This document shows, piece by piece, positions 53,822 through 64,000 of a stretch of DNA of 64,000 bases. The notes below the pieces were generated by a model. It made no database searches. It was given only the letters and a program-made list of their open reading frames with translations, and was not told the origin of the DNA. Made by a program: the position numbers and the translations under genes. The DNA lies in the NCBI RefSeq assembly GCF_043641665.1, contig NC_092190.1, positions 8,632,548-8,696,547 of the forward strand, written 5' to 3'. Every line of letters begins with the position of its first letter. Within the stretch, counting starts at the first letter, position 1. This DNA is from Enoplosus armatus (Eukaryota > Chordata > Actinopteri > Centrarchiformes > Enoplosidae).

Positions 53822-55914
53822 TTAAAATAGTCCAATTTTGACTTTGTCTTCTTTACAGCCAGTCAGGATACCACCCTCCAGCAGCTTCATAAAGTCCAAT
53901 TTGACCTGAAATAGACAAACATATGATGTATACCTAAGAAATGTAGAGTCACTAGAAAAAAACAGATCACATTTTATGACATAAAAAAATGTATTCAAAA
54001 ACATCCTTCTAGTGTCAAGACACATACATCATTATGCACAGTGGAGGTCACACATCCAAGTAAATTAAAAACAAGAAAAACACATTTTTGAGTGGAGGGG
54101 GACTCAAAATAATAAATATCCTCAAAATATCAAATACTTAATCAAATCATGAAGTGTGGTGAGTCAAAACAAGGTAATTCTCTTTTCAGCCCAGCAGGGG
54201 GCAGTAGATCACCTCAGGAATGTCCACCATCCTTCGGAGCTTCTGGTCCCTCCAGTTCCAGTCCAGAACCACGTATTTCAACGCCCGCAAGTTCAAACCC
54301 TCTGGACAAAAATAAGAGTTTCCACATAACAATAAGACCCTTAAGACACTTAGACGTTAAACAGTAGGAGTACTGTGTCGACACCTACCGTTCTCAATCA
54401 GAGCACTGAGCCTGCCGGGGGTCCCTACTCCAATGTGGGTGACGCCTTTCTGCAGCAGCTTCACCTGCTCCTCGATCTGCACGGACACAAAGAGGACCAT
54501 TAATGTTGTCACCGTGCACAAACCTCGTGCATCGCAATGATCAACTGTCATCTCCAGTACCTTGATGTGTTTTGCAAAAAGCTTTATAGCTTTGGCTTCA
54601 CCCTTGAAGGCTGTCAGCTGCCTGGATAGAACACAAAACAAACACCACTCATGTAAACACAATTAAAAAGTTGTAATGACATTCAACAAACGCGGCTGGT
54701 GTGTCACTTACTTGATGAGCTCGATGGTCCGGAGAGCAGAGCTACAGACGATGAGCAGAACCACAGAGCTCTTTTCTGTATGCTGCTTTTTAATCTTCGA
54801 CCACTTGGGACAAACTAGGAATAACAACAGGAAGAAGAGGAAACATGAGTTGCGTGTTTGAAAGTAAAAAAAGCCTAACAGAAGATTTACGTTCAGCACA
54901 CCACTCACCTTGTTTCAGGTACGAGGAGACGGTGTGCGTCAAGTCATTACTGGACAGGAAGCAGGAGTCTGGAAGAGGGCAGATGGTGACCTTGGTGAAT
55001 CAACAGATCAGCAGATATTGACTGAACTTCCAGGTTAAAGGGGACTCGTCCTGACTCACCCAGCAATTTGACCTCCTCCTGCTCGATCACAGAGAGCTTG
55101 TCTGAGAAGTACTGCGCAACCAGGTTCTGCAGGTCTGCCGGACAGCCTGGTTTTGGCTCCGAAGAGGATAAAACATCTGTAATGGTCTTCTTCTTCCTCT
55201 GGTAAACAAAATATGGTCATGTACAGTAATATTCACAGACAAAGCCCGATGACTGTTGTGCCTCTTTGCAACAGCAGGTGTCACCACACTCACCTTCCTC
55301 TTTTTTTTCAGTTTAGTTGACTTTTCATCCTCAGTCTCTTTCTTCTGAGGAATGATGCACTCTTTCTGTGAAAACAATACATGCAGAACACACAATTAAG
55401 GCTAAGTACTTACATCTCATAGATATTAACCAGTGTTTTGAATGTATTTTAAATTATGAACTCAAGAAATTAAATCCTGAATAATCCTCATGGGTTAAAA
55501 GAGTCCATTATATCTTAAATAAAACGTTCAAATCTGTTTGTGTAATATGTATAGTATTGACCACATCAACAGATCTACAATAAACACACTGCAATTAATG
55601 ATTATTTCCACTAACAATTAATCTGCTGATTATTTTCTCGATTATTAGCTTGGTCTCTTTCATATTTCCAATTTCCCAAAGCTCAAGGTGACGTCTACAA
55701 ATTAATTAAGTGTACTGTAAAAATTTATGATTGGCAGCTTTTACACAGGAAGGGCCATAACATTATAATACCTGTTCATTACTTTTCTTCTTCTTGGCCT
55801 TAACTGTTTTCTCTGTTACCCTCTTCCTCTTCTCTGGTTTTGTCTTTGTGTTTAATTTCTCTGTTGGCTGCTTCTCTTGTTGTGTCACCCCCTCCTCCTC
55901 CGCCTCAGATGCAT
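53822..55914 (-). CDS. cmss1: Cms1 ribosomal small subunit homolog, nine exons, first coding exon not certain
   Basis: Minus strand join(55772..55914, 55294..55365, 55060..55198, 54909..54968, 54712..54814, 54561..54621, 54389..54476, 54213..54301, 53822..53905): 839 nt, 278 complete codons plus stop-sharing frame, all junctions GT/AG and in phase. Key segments match human CMSS1 (279 aa): [56 protein letters not shown], and the ending KIGLF. The N-terminal third is Lys/Glu-rich and disordered. The rest resembles a helicase-like fold (TPGR as in DEAD-box motif Ib) but without a clear ATP-binding P-loop. The yeast relative Cms1 is linked to small-subunit processome assembly in the nucleolus. 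The upstream acceptor at 55914/55915 (phase 1) shows that a first exon exists. A weak candidate is at 57843-57870. Confidence 0.88.
55588..55725 (+). repeat. Dispersed repeat family B, partial copy in a cmss1 intron
   Basis: CAATTAATGATTATTTCCAC, TTAATCTGCTGATTATTTTC, TCGATTATTAGCTTGGTCTC, CTCAAGGTGACGTCTACAAA correspond to the family's 5' half. Confidence 0.65.
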
Positions 55915-57392
55915 CTGAAAGAAAAAAAAAAAAAAGGAAGAGGGAGAAATTTCCTCATTACAATTCTGGATCCATGGTCTAACTTGCAACTGGGAGTTGT
56001 GCAAGATAAAGAAACTATTAAGATGAGGCAACGCAGAGCTGAGAACACATTTCAGGTCAGCCAAAATCTGATTTTTCTATTAACAGATATACCTAACCAC
56101 CATGCCATCTTAGAAGTAGACATACTCCCCATGGATACACGCTTATGGAGTTCTTATACCATAGTTTGGCATTTGCACATTATGACAGTTTAGGTTGCTC
56201 ATCAGGTGTGCGCGCTCTCCAGGCAGCACATTTCAGTCACTACAGAAAAGCAGAAATACACAAAACTTTCCCTGAGATAACAACAATGCAGCAGACCTCA
56301 ATCCAAGCATCTGGTTATATTTAGCCTCTCTGTTGCTACCACTTCTTTGTGCATACCTCTCATCTCATGCTATGAGGTCATGCTCAGACCCTCTGGCATA
56401 TATGCACGCTTGTTCAAAATACTTTAGCTTTAAAAACAGATGCCAGAGTCAACTCCGCAATAAATCTGAGGGTTTCATTGCAGTGTCCTTCCTGAATATG
56501 CACTTTCAAAATACCGGTACTTTTGCTTTGTAGTTCTCCCTGTAGACCTTCAATATCAAAGAACTGACAGGCCGAAAATCACCTCCATTTCTTAATAAGT
56601 GGACATGGATCAAATTCAAAGTATCTTTAAGAGCCAAAGTTTGAGTGTGGTGAAGTCTGACTACTTAATGTCTGAGATTTCGTGGCTATATGGGTTGAAA
56701 TTTCAAGCTTGTTGTACTGATAGCCAAAAGCCAATCAGTAGCATCCAAACAGGTATTATATCATTAACCACTAATGGAAAACAACTGCGGTGACATCACT
56801 CATTGGGGGTTTGGCCAGAGGTACAACAAGATTCAGAACTCAACCCACAGAGAACAATGCAACAACAGTTTTATACCTCAACTGATTTAGTGTCGAATTG
56901 TCCTTTTAAGCCTTAACACAAATTCAAGAACCAAGTTGGGAAAAAAATTCAGCCTTGAGTTGTAATTTCGAGTTGGAGATATCAGGAATTCTTGACAGTC
57001 ACGATATCTATTGAGGAGAAAATGACAGCACACTAAGCTACAATGATAAACATTACACCTTTTGGAGTATGTCCCAAATATGTTCAGATGTCTCAATAAC
57101 CCAGTTTAAAAGAGGACAATCTAAAAGTAAGGGCTACAAAGAAAAAGACACACGGGCCGGTAAATCCAGCATGATACTGTGATCTAAATGACCACCTCTT
57201 CTCGGGAGATAAACTTTTTTAATGCCTATGTAACGTTGAAATGAAACAGGATGATTCTTTCATAAGAAATAGGCAGCTAATTCATATTTCTCCCAAGATG
57301 CTCTGCTATACACATTTGGTAAAGCAACAATATCTCCAACTTGATGAAAAGAACCACAGAAGTATCATTGGCAAAATGCTGCCAATTGCTGG

Positions 57393-57397
<5 letters not shown>

Positions 57398-57426
<29 letters not shown>
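57398..57426. repeat. (TA)n microsatellite, 29 bp
   Basis: Uninterrupted TA units in non-coding DNA upstream of cmss1 exon 2. Confidence 0.93.
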
Positions 57427-57428
<2 letters not shown>

Positions 57429-57842
57429 CACTAATAGTTATTATTATAACGATTCACTTAATTTAAAAGGAGATATACAGTTTGTTTGTACCTGCTTTTA
57501 CTTTTTGACAAACTGCTCCAAATACGTGACATAAAGTAGCTAATTTAGGCTGTTCACATGATATGATACAAGGCTAGCAGAGGGGGTAACCATGCATGAA
57601 CCAAGTAGGAAAATAACACAAGGTTTTCCTTCCCATTCTGCCGACACTGTGTGCATGTAGCATAATTTCCTAGCATGTAAAATACTGAAGCAACAGTTAA
57701 AAACAACACTTGAACATGTCTCTGACCACCGATTGACTATAAAACACCCGACACCAGATTTTCTGCCTCGTCCTCTAATTTCCCATCTAACAATCGATTC
57801 ATCCGATCTTTATTAACACACCCTTCTCCCACTGTTGCTTAC

Positions 57843-57870
57843 CCCCTCTGCAACTCTTCCTTGGGGCCAT
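57843..57870 (-). other. Weak candidate for cmss1 first coding exon
   Basis: On the minus strand ATG at 57870 has A at -3 and G at +4. It encodes MAPRKSCRG plus one base and ends at a consensus GTAAGC donor. The phase (1) fits the acceptor at 55914, giving ...[11 protein letters not shown]. Against it: human CMSS1 starts with an acidic MADDLGDEWWE peptide, not seen here. A short match of this kind can arise by chance. Confidence 0.2.
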
Positions 57871-60800
57871 TATAGTCAAGGACCATATAAAAGAAGAGAC
57901 AATGCGAAGGATGGATGAGGGATCTTAGTCCACTCTTGCTCTCTCGTGCCATCATTCAATAAACACACCCCCTTTCCACTTCATCCCTCACTCAGACCTT
58001 CATCCTTATTTGTTACAGTCATCTGTGCAGGCATACACTCCTTCTGAAAGACCACCCCTCTATTGATGGACCAAAGTAACCATGCCCCACTGTCTCTCTC
58101 TCTCTCTGGAGTACTCATCCCTTTCTCACTCTCAGGCTGGACTGTTGGAAAGATACACAGGTGCCAAAAACCAGGAAACTGAGGGGAAGAAGGAAGAGTT
58201 ATCACAGAGGTGGGGAGGACTTCATGCAAACATATTGGAGATAAATGGATTATAATTAAAGCAAAGTCCAGACCTATATATGACCAGTGAGCGGTCCAGG
58301 TCCACCTGTCCTGCAGCAGGTAAGTGTTTTGGTGCTTGTTTTTACCAGTAGGATCTGGCTTTGAGTTACTTGGGTTTACCAAAGGAGGAGGGTGCTTTAT
58401 AATAGCATGGTACTGATCTATCAGTCCTAAAGACATAAAGAGCATAATGACTGGTGCTTTGGGTGAGTGAGGGATAAATAGATTGTGACCAATTAGCAAT
58501 ATTTTACCACATGTAGCAGCATAGGTTGGCTTCATCAAGTTAAAAGCAGACATAAAATGTCTAGAACAAATCCTGCTGTTAGTTCACCTTTATAATAAGA
58601 TTTGCACCATCTATGGGCCAATTTATGTGCTTGAGTAGACAACACTAAATGCAATCACCTGACATTGCTGTTTTGGACCCAATGAGCTGTGAAATACTCA
58701 ATACTACGATAGGCCTGGGGGTTCAGAAGTTAACGAAACCCCCAGACGAGTAGAAGCTGCTGACGGGGCAGCCACACTGATGTTAAGGCTAAAAGACATT
58801 TCTAATCTCAGCAATGACACAAAGACGATCCTGACACATACTGGTCAAAGAGCCATTCAGCAACAGTCTATAGGTGATGAGTTGCTGACTCAGCATGTAT
58901 TTGATTTGGCGTTATGTAGGGAATGGGCTATCTGGATAATTCATCAACTATAGGGTGCTTCTACTAACACACACTGGTACAACACACATAATGCACATAT
59001 TTTTGTACGGATGGGTCAACAATGTAAGATCACAGAGGTTGTGAGGTGTCCCCTGTGGGCCAGTACTGCGGCCCAGTACTGCAATAACATTTCCTCCTGA
59101 AATGATTGTGGAGGGGACTCTAAAATCAGACTAAAACCTGGCCATATTAAATCTGTAAAACTGTTTGCATGTTTTTTTTATTTTTTTTTTATTTGGGTGA
59201 ACCAACAATTCAAGCAGAATTGCTATGTTAGGCTAGGCAGTATCACTAAGCACAGAGAAATATATATTATATATATTCTGGCCTACCTTTTCCCTCTGAA
59301 CAGTCCACTTGTGTTACCTGTTACCATATCTGAAAATCCAGGTTGGAGTAACTGTTACATATTTATGTTCTAAACTGCTAAGTTGTTTTATGTTTCCTGT
59401 ACTATGTGCAAGATAAGAGAACACCACAGATACAACAAGGTCATTCAGAGATTGGGGGTCATAGACGGAAAATTTGTGGTGGTTTCCTCCATCTTTGTAA
59501 ATGCTGTCAAAACAAACATTTATTAGGGGAGCTCTAAATTACAGGGCCCTGAGGGCCCGATTTATGTAAAGTCCTCCAATCTGTACATGCAATCTGTCTG
59601 TAATTAGCACCAGACTGATTAAAGCTGCAAAAAATGCATGGTGAGAGGCGCATATTACGGATTGATCACACAAAAAGTGCACCTTTAATGACAAGCAACC
59701 TGAGCTGAGGATGATGCGCTGAACTGATCAATAATGAGAGTTTGAAATGAGACACAAAGTGATAGTAAATATGGCTCTAATGTGGTTCTGTACATCACGG
59801 TACAGAGTAAAACAGCTCAACATACCTGACGGGTGAGATGGGTGGCAAAATGGAAGATGGGAAAAACTAAATAAAAATGTCTAATAAGGTAGTCTAAAGT
59901 AAAGTGTTGGGCTGCCACAGGCCATCAGAACAGCTTCAGTGCTCCTTTGTATTGATACTCCTCGATTTCATGTAATGATGACAGATGATATTAAGAGTGA
60001 CATTTCTCTTGTTAACTGCTTAATTGTATAATGCAGTACACATTTAGAAGAGTCTGTATTAATTGTTTCTACACTTATTTAATCAGGTTTTTTCTTTAAT
60101 TTGTCATTTCTCTTTATATTGAATGATAGCACTGGATTGTGCAGGCATTGTAGCAGTTAAGTGAGAGGGCAAGAAAATCTCTCTTCAGTACTTTGTGCAT
60201 AATTTTGCATTCACAGACTGATGCATAATGCAATACCTTAGGCAATATAAAAATCAATAGACTCCATTTACGATTGCATATATATATAAATGTATAAATG
60301 ACGACCAGGAACTCTGGCAATTATTTCACCCAGGAAGTAAAGAAAAGAACCAAAAGATTAATATATCAGCAACGAATAAAACAATGGTGAATGAATGGAG
60401 TTTGTGACAAAGATAATAGAGGCTAACTCGATGGAGACCAGATAAATAAAACAGTAGGGAGGAAAACCAAACTAAGTCTAAAGTGCTCCAAGGGGGAAAA
60501 AAGGGACTTGAGCACACAGATTGTATTTATGTCTTTGTCCATTTTGACTCCAATAAAAACGCAGTGTCGAAATATCTGTTTGCACTATTAAAGGCTACAA
60601 ATCGATCAGTGTGCTCCAGTCCCCCTTTTGCTGTCCTCGAGAGTGTGGAGAACCCTGTTTCAATAAGTCAAAAGTGTTGCCTGACGAGAGCAGACGTTGA
60701 CCTATGAGAAGGTCAATATCTTCAGCGTCCCATAAGCCTTACCCCCAATATCCTCCAGGCCACAGTTGCTCCAGATGGTGGAGTCAATAGGAGGAAAAGA

Positions 60801-62587
60801 GTATGGTCTCAGACGCATACAGGGCAATGAGCTTATGGCTCAGATAACCACAGATCAATGGCTGTGGAGACCGAGAGGGCTCAGATGCAGGGAAATGGGG
60901 CCGCCTGGTCATCTTTAATGGGTGATCAATAGAGGTGACTGGTTTTAATGGATGGTCAATGGCCCTGACTGGATGTAATGAGGATCAATCTAATGGTTCC
61001 AGGAAACGGTTGATTGTTTCAGTTCCAGACAAAAAAGCACTCAGATTTGGTTTTCAAGAGAGACGTGCTCTCTCGTGTAAACTGGCACTGTTCCTACACA
61101 ACAGCTTAAAACTGTCGGCCATGACCTCAGAAAAGCTCTTAATTACCACCACAGTTTACTCTATTAGTCTGATTAAAGATATCACTTTGGCCTGTACGGA
61201 GGGATAAGACAATCCAATTATACCTTTTATCCTCCTGCAACCCAAACAGGTCACATTATACAGAGGCATGTCCACCCTCAAAAAGATACTGTGTGGTATT
61301 TTAGTTGTGTGCTTCTATAAAAACAATATGATACTTTCCATGAAATCAATTCTGCGCTTGTTTTAAACAATCGATAACTCATCTCGAGACATGTACTATT
61401 GCCTGATCTTGGGGATTGGTGTGGGTGGGTGAGTGCGTGTAGCAGTTATTGGTTTTGGAGGCCTGCAGCTTCCTCTCTAAAGCCACAATTTGAGCATGTG
61501 TTATTGTTAAATCAATGGGGACTTTAGGCTGCATGCACAAAATTAACAAGCAAGCTACATTGGAATGACTCAGTAGCAGAGAGGGAGAATAGAATAGCAG
61601 TCTGGTTACAAATTCATTGGCTTGCAAAACATTGCTTTTCAACCCATTCTGCCCGCAGTCCTAACATTTAGAATTTGTATTCAATTACTTGATGCCCTGT
61701 TGGTTGTTGTGACACTAAACAAGGGACTTGTAAATCTTTTACACTGGCTAACTGAAGTTGAAATAGAGAAGATTAAAAAATAAAAAGTCCATGGAGGGTT
61801 CACTCTGCCTGATTTACAAGCTCACCATATGAGGGGTAGGGGTAGCTGTTATTTGGCAATCCTTGCTATTGTTAGGACATTTAACATTTTTGTCTCGTAG
61901 CTTAGACATGCTGAAGTGCAAGGGTCGAGTATCACCAGCAGGAGGACAGCACGGCCAACAGTGATGACCTATCTAAGATTCTTACACCCACATTTTGGAT
62001 ATACAAAGCAGAACATCCTGTAAATCTCCGTGGTGTAACACACACACACACACACACAAATCAAATGCTTTTCTTGCTCTAAAACAAAACACACCCAAAG
62101 CTATCTACTTCATGTAGTATTTTTTAACACGGCCAAGAACAGTTACACACAATCTAATATTTATTACCTTCACAAGAAACAAGTGCTGAATAGTATGTAG
62201 GTTTCGATTTGAGCCATGATTATGGATCTGTGTGGGTATGTGTGATGATTGTCATGTCTCAGCTGGCTCTCTTCTCTGTTACAGCTAAACCAAAGGTTTG
62301 TTTTATTATATGATCTATGATCTGACCTCTGGTATCTGCCTCTCAGGAATTTAGTCTCAGAAGAGTGGTAAATCACAGAAAAAGTTCAACTAAATGTACT
62401 TCTGTCGACGAGAGCCTTCATTTTCCAGTCTGCTCTATTCGTCATTCATTGTATTATGTGGTATAGTCCCCCAACATATACTGGGACACTCTGACATTCA
62501 TGTGTTTGAGTCAAGCCAATCACGTCTGGCAGAGTGTGATAGGAGCTCCTGGTGATGTCGCACAGGAGATGCTAATCAGAGACATGA

Positions 62588-62620
62588 GGTTATGTAAATA
62601 ACCCAAAGCTTTTAAGCTTT
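62588..62620. promoter_or_regulatory. Adjacent near-palindromes with a PAR-bZIP-like core
   Basis: GGTTATGTAAATAACC at 62588-62603 is a 16-bp imperfect palindrome containing TTATGTAA, the D-box core bound by DBP/TEF/HLF factors. It is followed at 62605-62620 by AAAGCTTTTAAGCTTT, also nearly palindromic. A POU-like ATGCTAAT lies just before. Function is inferred from motif content only. Confidence 0.3.
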
Positions 62621-64000
62621 CACAAGAACCAAACGAGGAAACCTTTTTCTCACCTTGCCTTTACAGCATATTGCAGCTTATGTAGTGTGGATACTGTTGA
62701 CGGCCAAAACTAATTTAGGCTGCCAAACTTTAGCTTAAATAACTAGGCTATTTGACCCCACTATTCCTATTAACATTAAAGCTGCCTCCCTCCCTCTTTG
62801 CTTTTTACTTACAGACCTAATTCTTATCTTTGCATCTTTCTTTTCTAAATCCCCCAACAGCAGCAATCATATGTATGATATTTATTAATACTGCTCTTGT
62901 CTTTCATTCTCCATCAACCACCAACAGAAGACTCTGATGCAATACATGTGGAATCTAGCATCTGATATCGGACGAGAAGAGGGGTTAAATGTGTTTGTGT
63001 GAAAAGTGCATGTCTGTCCAAAAAGAGTGCACACAAAATCAGCGGTAAGTGGTAGAATTTCACATCTTCATTATTCAATGAGCGATCTTCTGTCAAGGAC
63101 GTCTTGCTGAACAAAAATAACTTCTAGAGGACACACCTTACATCATGACAAAACAATGTAGACCATATTTCATTACATCACTGACCGCCAAATGGTTGTT
63201 GTTTTGCTTTCCACGACTATGGTTACCGTTTGATTAATAGACCTTCGTTACTATAATGTAGGAAAGACCACCTACAAGAATTAAGCCATACAGAACAAAT
63301 AACCAAATACAATTGGAAAAGGTGGCTGGGAACGCCTTTTATTCCCTTAAAAAACAGATCACATTAAGACGATCTAATTTCAGCAGTCTAGTTTTTATTA
63401 ATAAAACTCATATTTCTTAATATTCATAGAGTTGCCAAGTTTTTCATATGTGTCAGCTAAATCCCAGCACAGTACTGCATTACCTCACACTGTTAAAACT
63501 GTTTGGCTCCCCCTCACTATTTTATTTAAGTTCATCAACCAACACCTCCATAATCTAGACTCCAAAGATCACTCGAACACTGACAGCTATATGGCAGCAT
63601 ACTGTTAACCGATGACCCTGAAGTGTGCTCTTCCTTCACAGATCTTGTGAGCAGGAAAATATCTGATTTTAAGTGGAGCCAGAGGTTCAGATCACAGATG
63701 AAGCTTTCAAAAGGAAAATATATCACAAGAAGACATTTGTACTCTTTCATCAACCCCAAACCCAACATTCAGTCGTCTTGAAAGCCTTGAGCACTTTAAG
63801 CAGCACAGACGGCAGGAACACTGCCGCATCTGGCCCTTAAAACTTATCAATGGCAATAAAAGGGGAATGGGAGCCATACTCAAATATTTAACACCTTCTG
63901 TCTGGCACGTTAAAAAAAACACACTCAAAATAATGAAAGGGAATGATGTTTAAAGGCAGAAAATGACTGTTTATAAATCTTCCTTGCTATATGTAGGACT

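Larger units (their letters stand above)
55915..64000. other. cmss1 upstream intron or intergenic DNA
   Basis: No exon is supported in these 8 kb. In human FILIP1L lies inside a CMSS1 intron on the opposite strand, so this may be intronic. I saw no coiled-coil exon of that gene. Contents: TA repeat (57398), small CA repeat (62038-62058), a 190-codon open frame at 57981-58553 without recognised similarity, and patches that look like conserved regulatory DNA near 59540-59830 and 62520-62640. Confidence 0.5.

Overview
This is animal genomic DNA, almost certainly from a ray-finned (perch-like) fish. The genes are split by introns with GT/AG borders, dinucleotide CA/GT microsatellites are dense, and several dispersed repeats have the look of common teleost elements. 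No bacterial, viral or CRISPR content was seen.

Layout. (1) 477-3040, minus strand: the two coding exons of a collagen VIII alpha-1 gene (col8a1), complete at the protein level (743 aa). (2) 3041-31750: about 29 kb without a recognisable coding exon, holding microsatellites, two decayed LINE 3' ends and several dispersed repeats. Untranslated 5' exons and the promoter of col8a1 may lie here but could not be placed. (3) 32076-47657, plus strand: dcbld2 (CUB, LCCL and discoidin domain receptor-like protein), 15 coding exons reconstructed with consistent reading phase, 697 aa. Two candidate poly(A) signals follow at 48702 and 49340. (4) 50584-53065, minus strand: a CDC50-family gene, most likely tmem30c, 7 coding exons, 353 aa, tail to tail with dcbld2. 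(5) 53822-55914, minus strand: nine exons of cmss1, in tandem with tmem30c. Its first coding exon is not certain. (6) 55915-64000: about 8 kb with no supported exon, either cmss1 intron or intergenic DNA.

The four genes belong to different processes: extracellular matrix, receptor signalling through Crk-type adaptors, lipid flippase assembly, and small ribosomal subunit biogenesis. They do not form a pathway. Their grouping matches the human 3q12 neighbourhood (COL8A1, DCBLD2, TMEM30CP, CMSS1), so this is a conserved vertebrate block. The most notable points are an apparently intact tmem30c (a pseudogene in human), an eighth YxxP tyrosine motif in Dcbld2, a TG tract against the 3' splice site of dcbld2 exon 5, and a cysteine inside the collagen VIII triple helix. 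I found no sign of a new multi-gene system.
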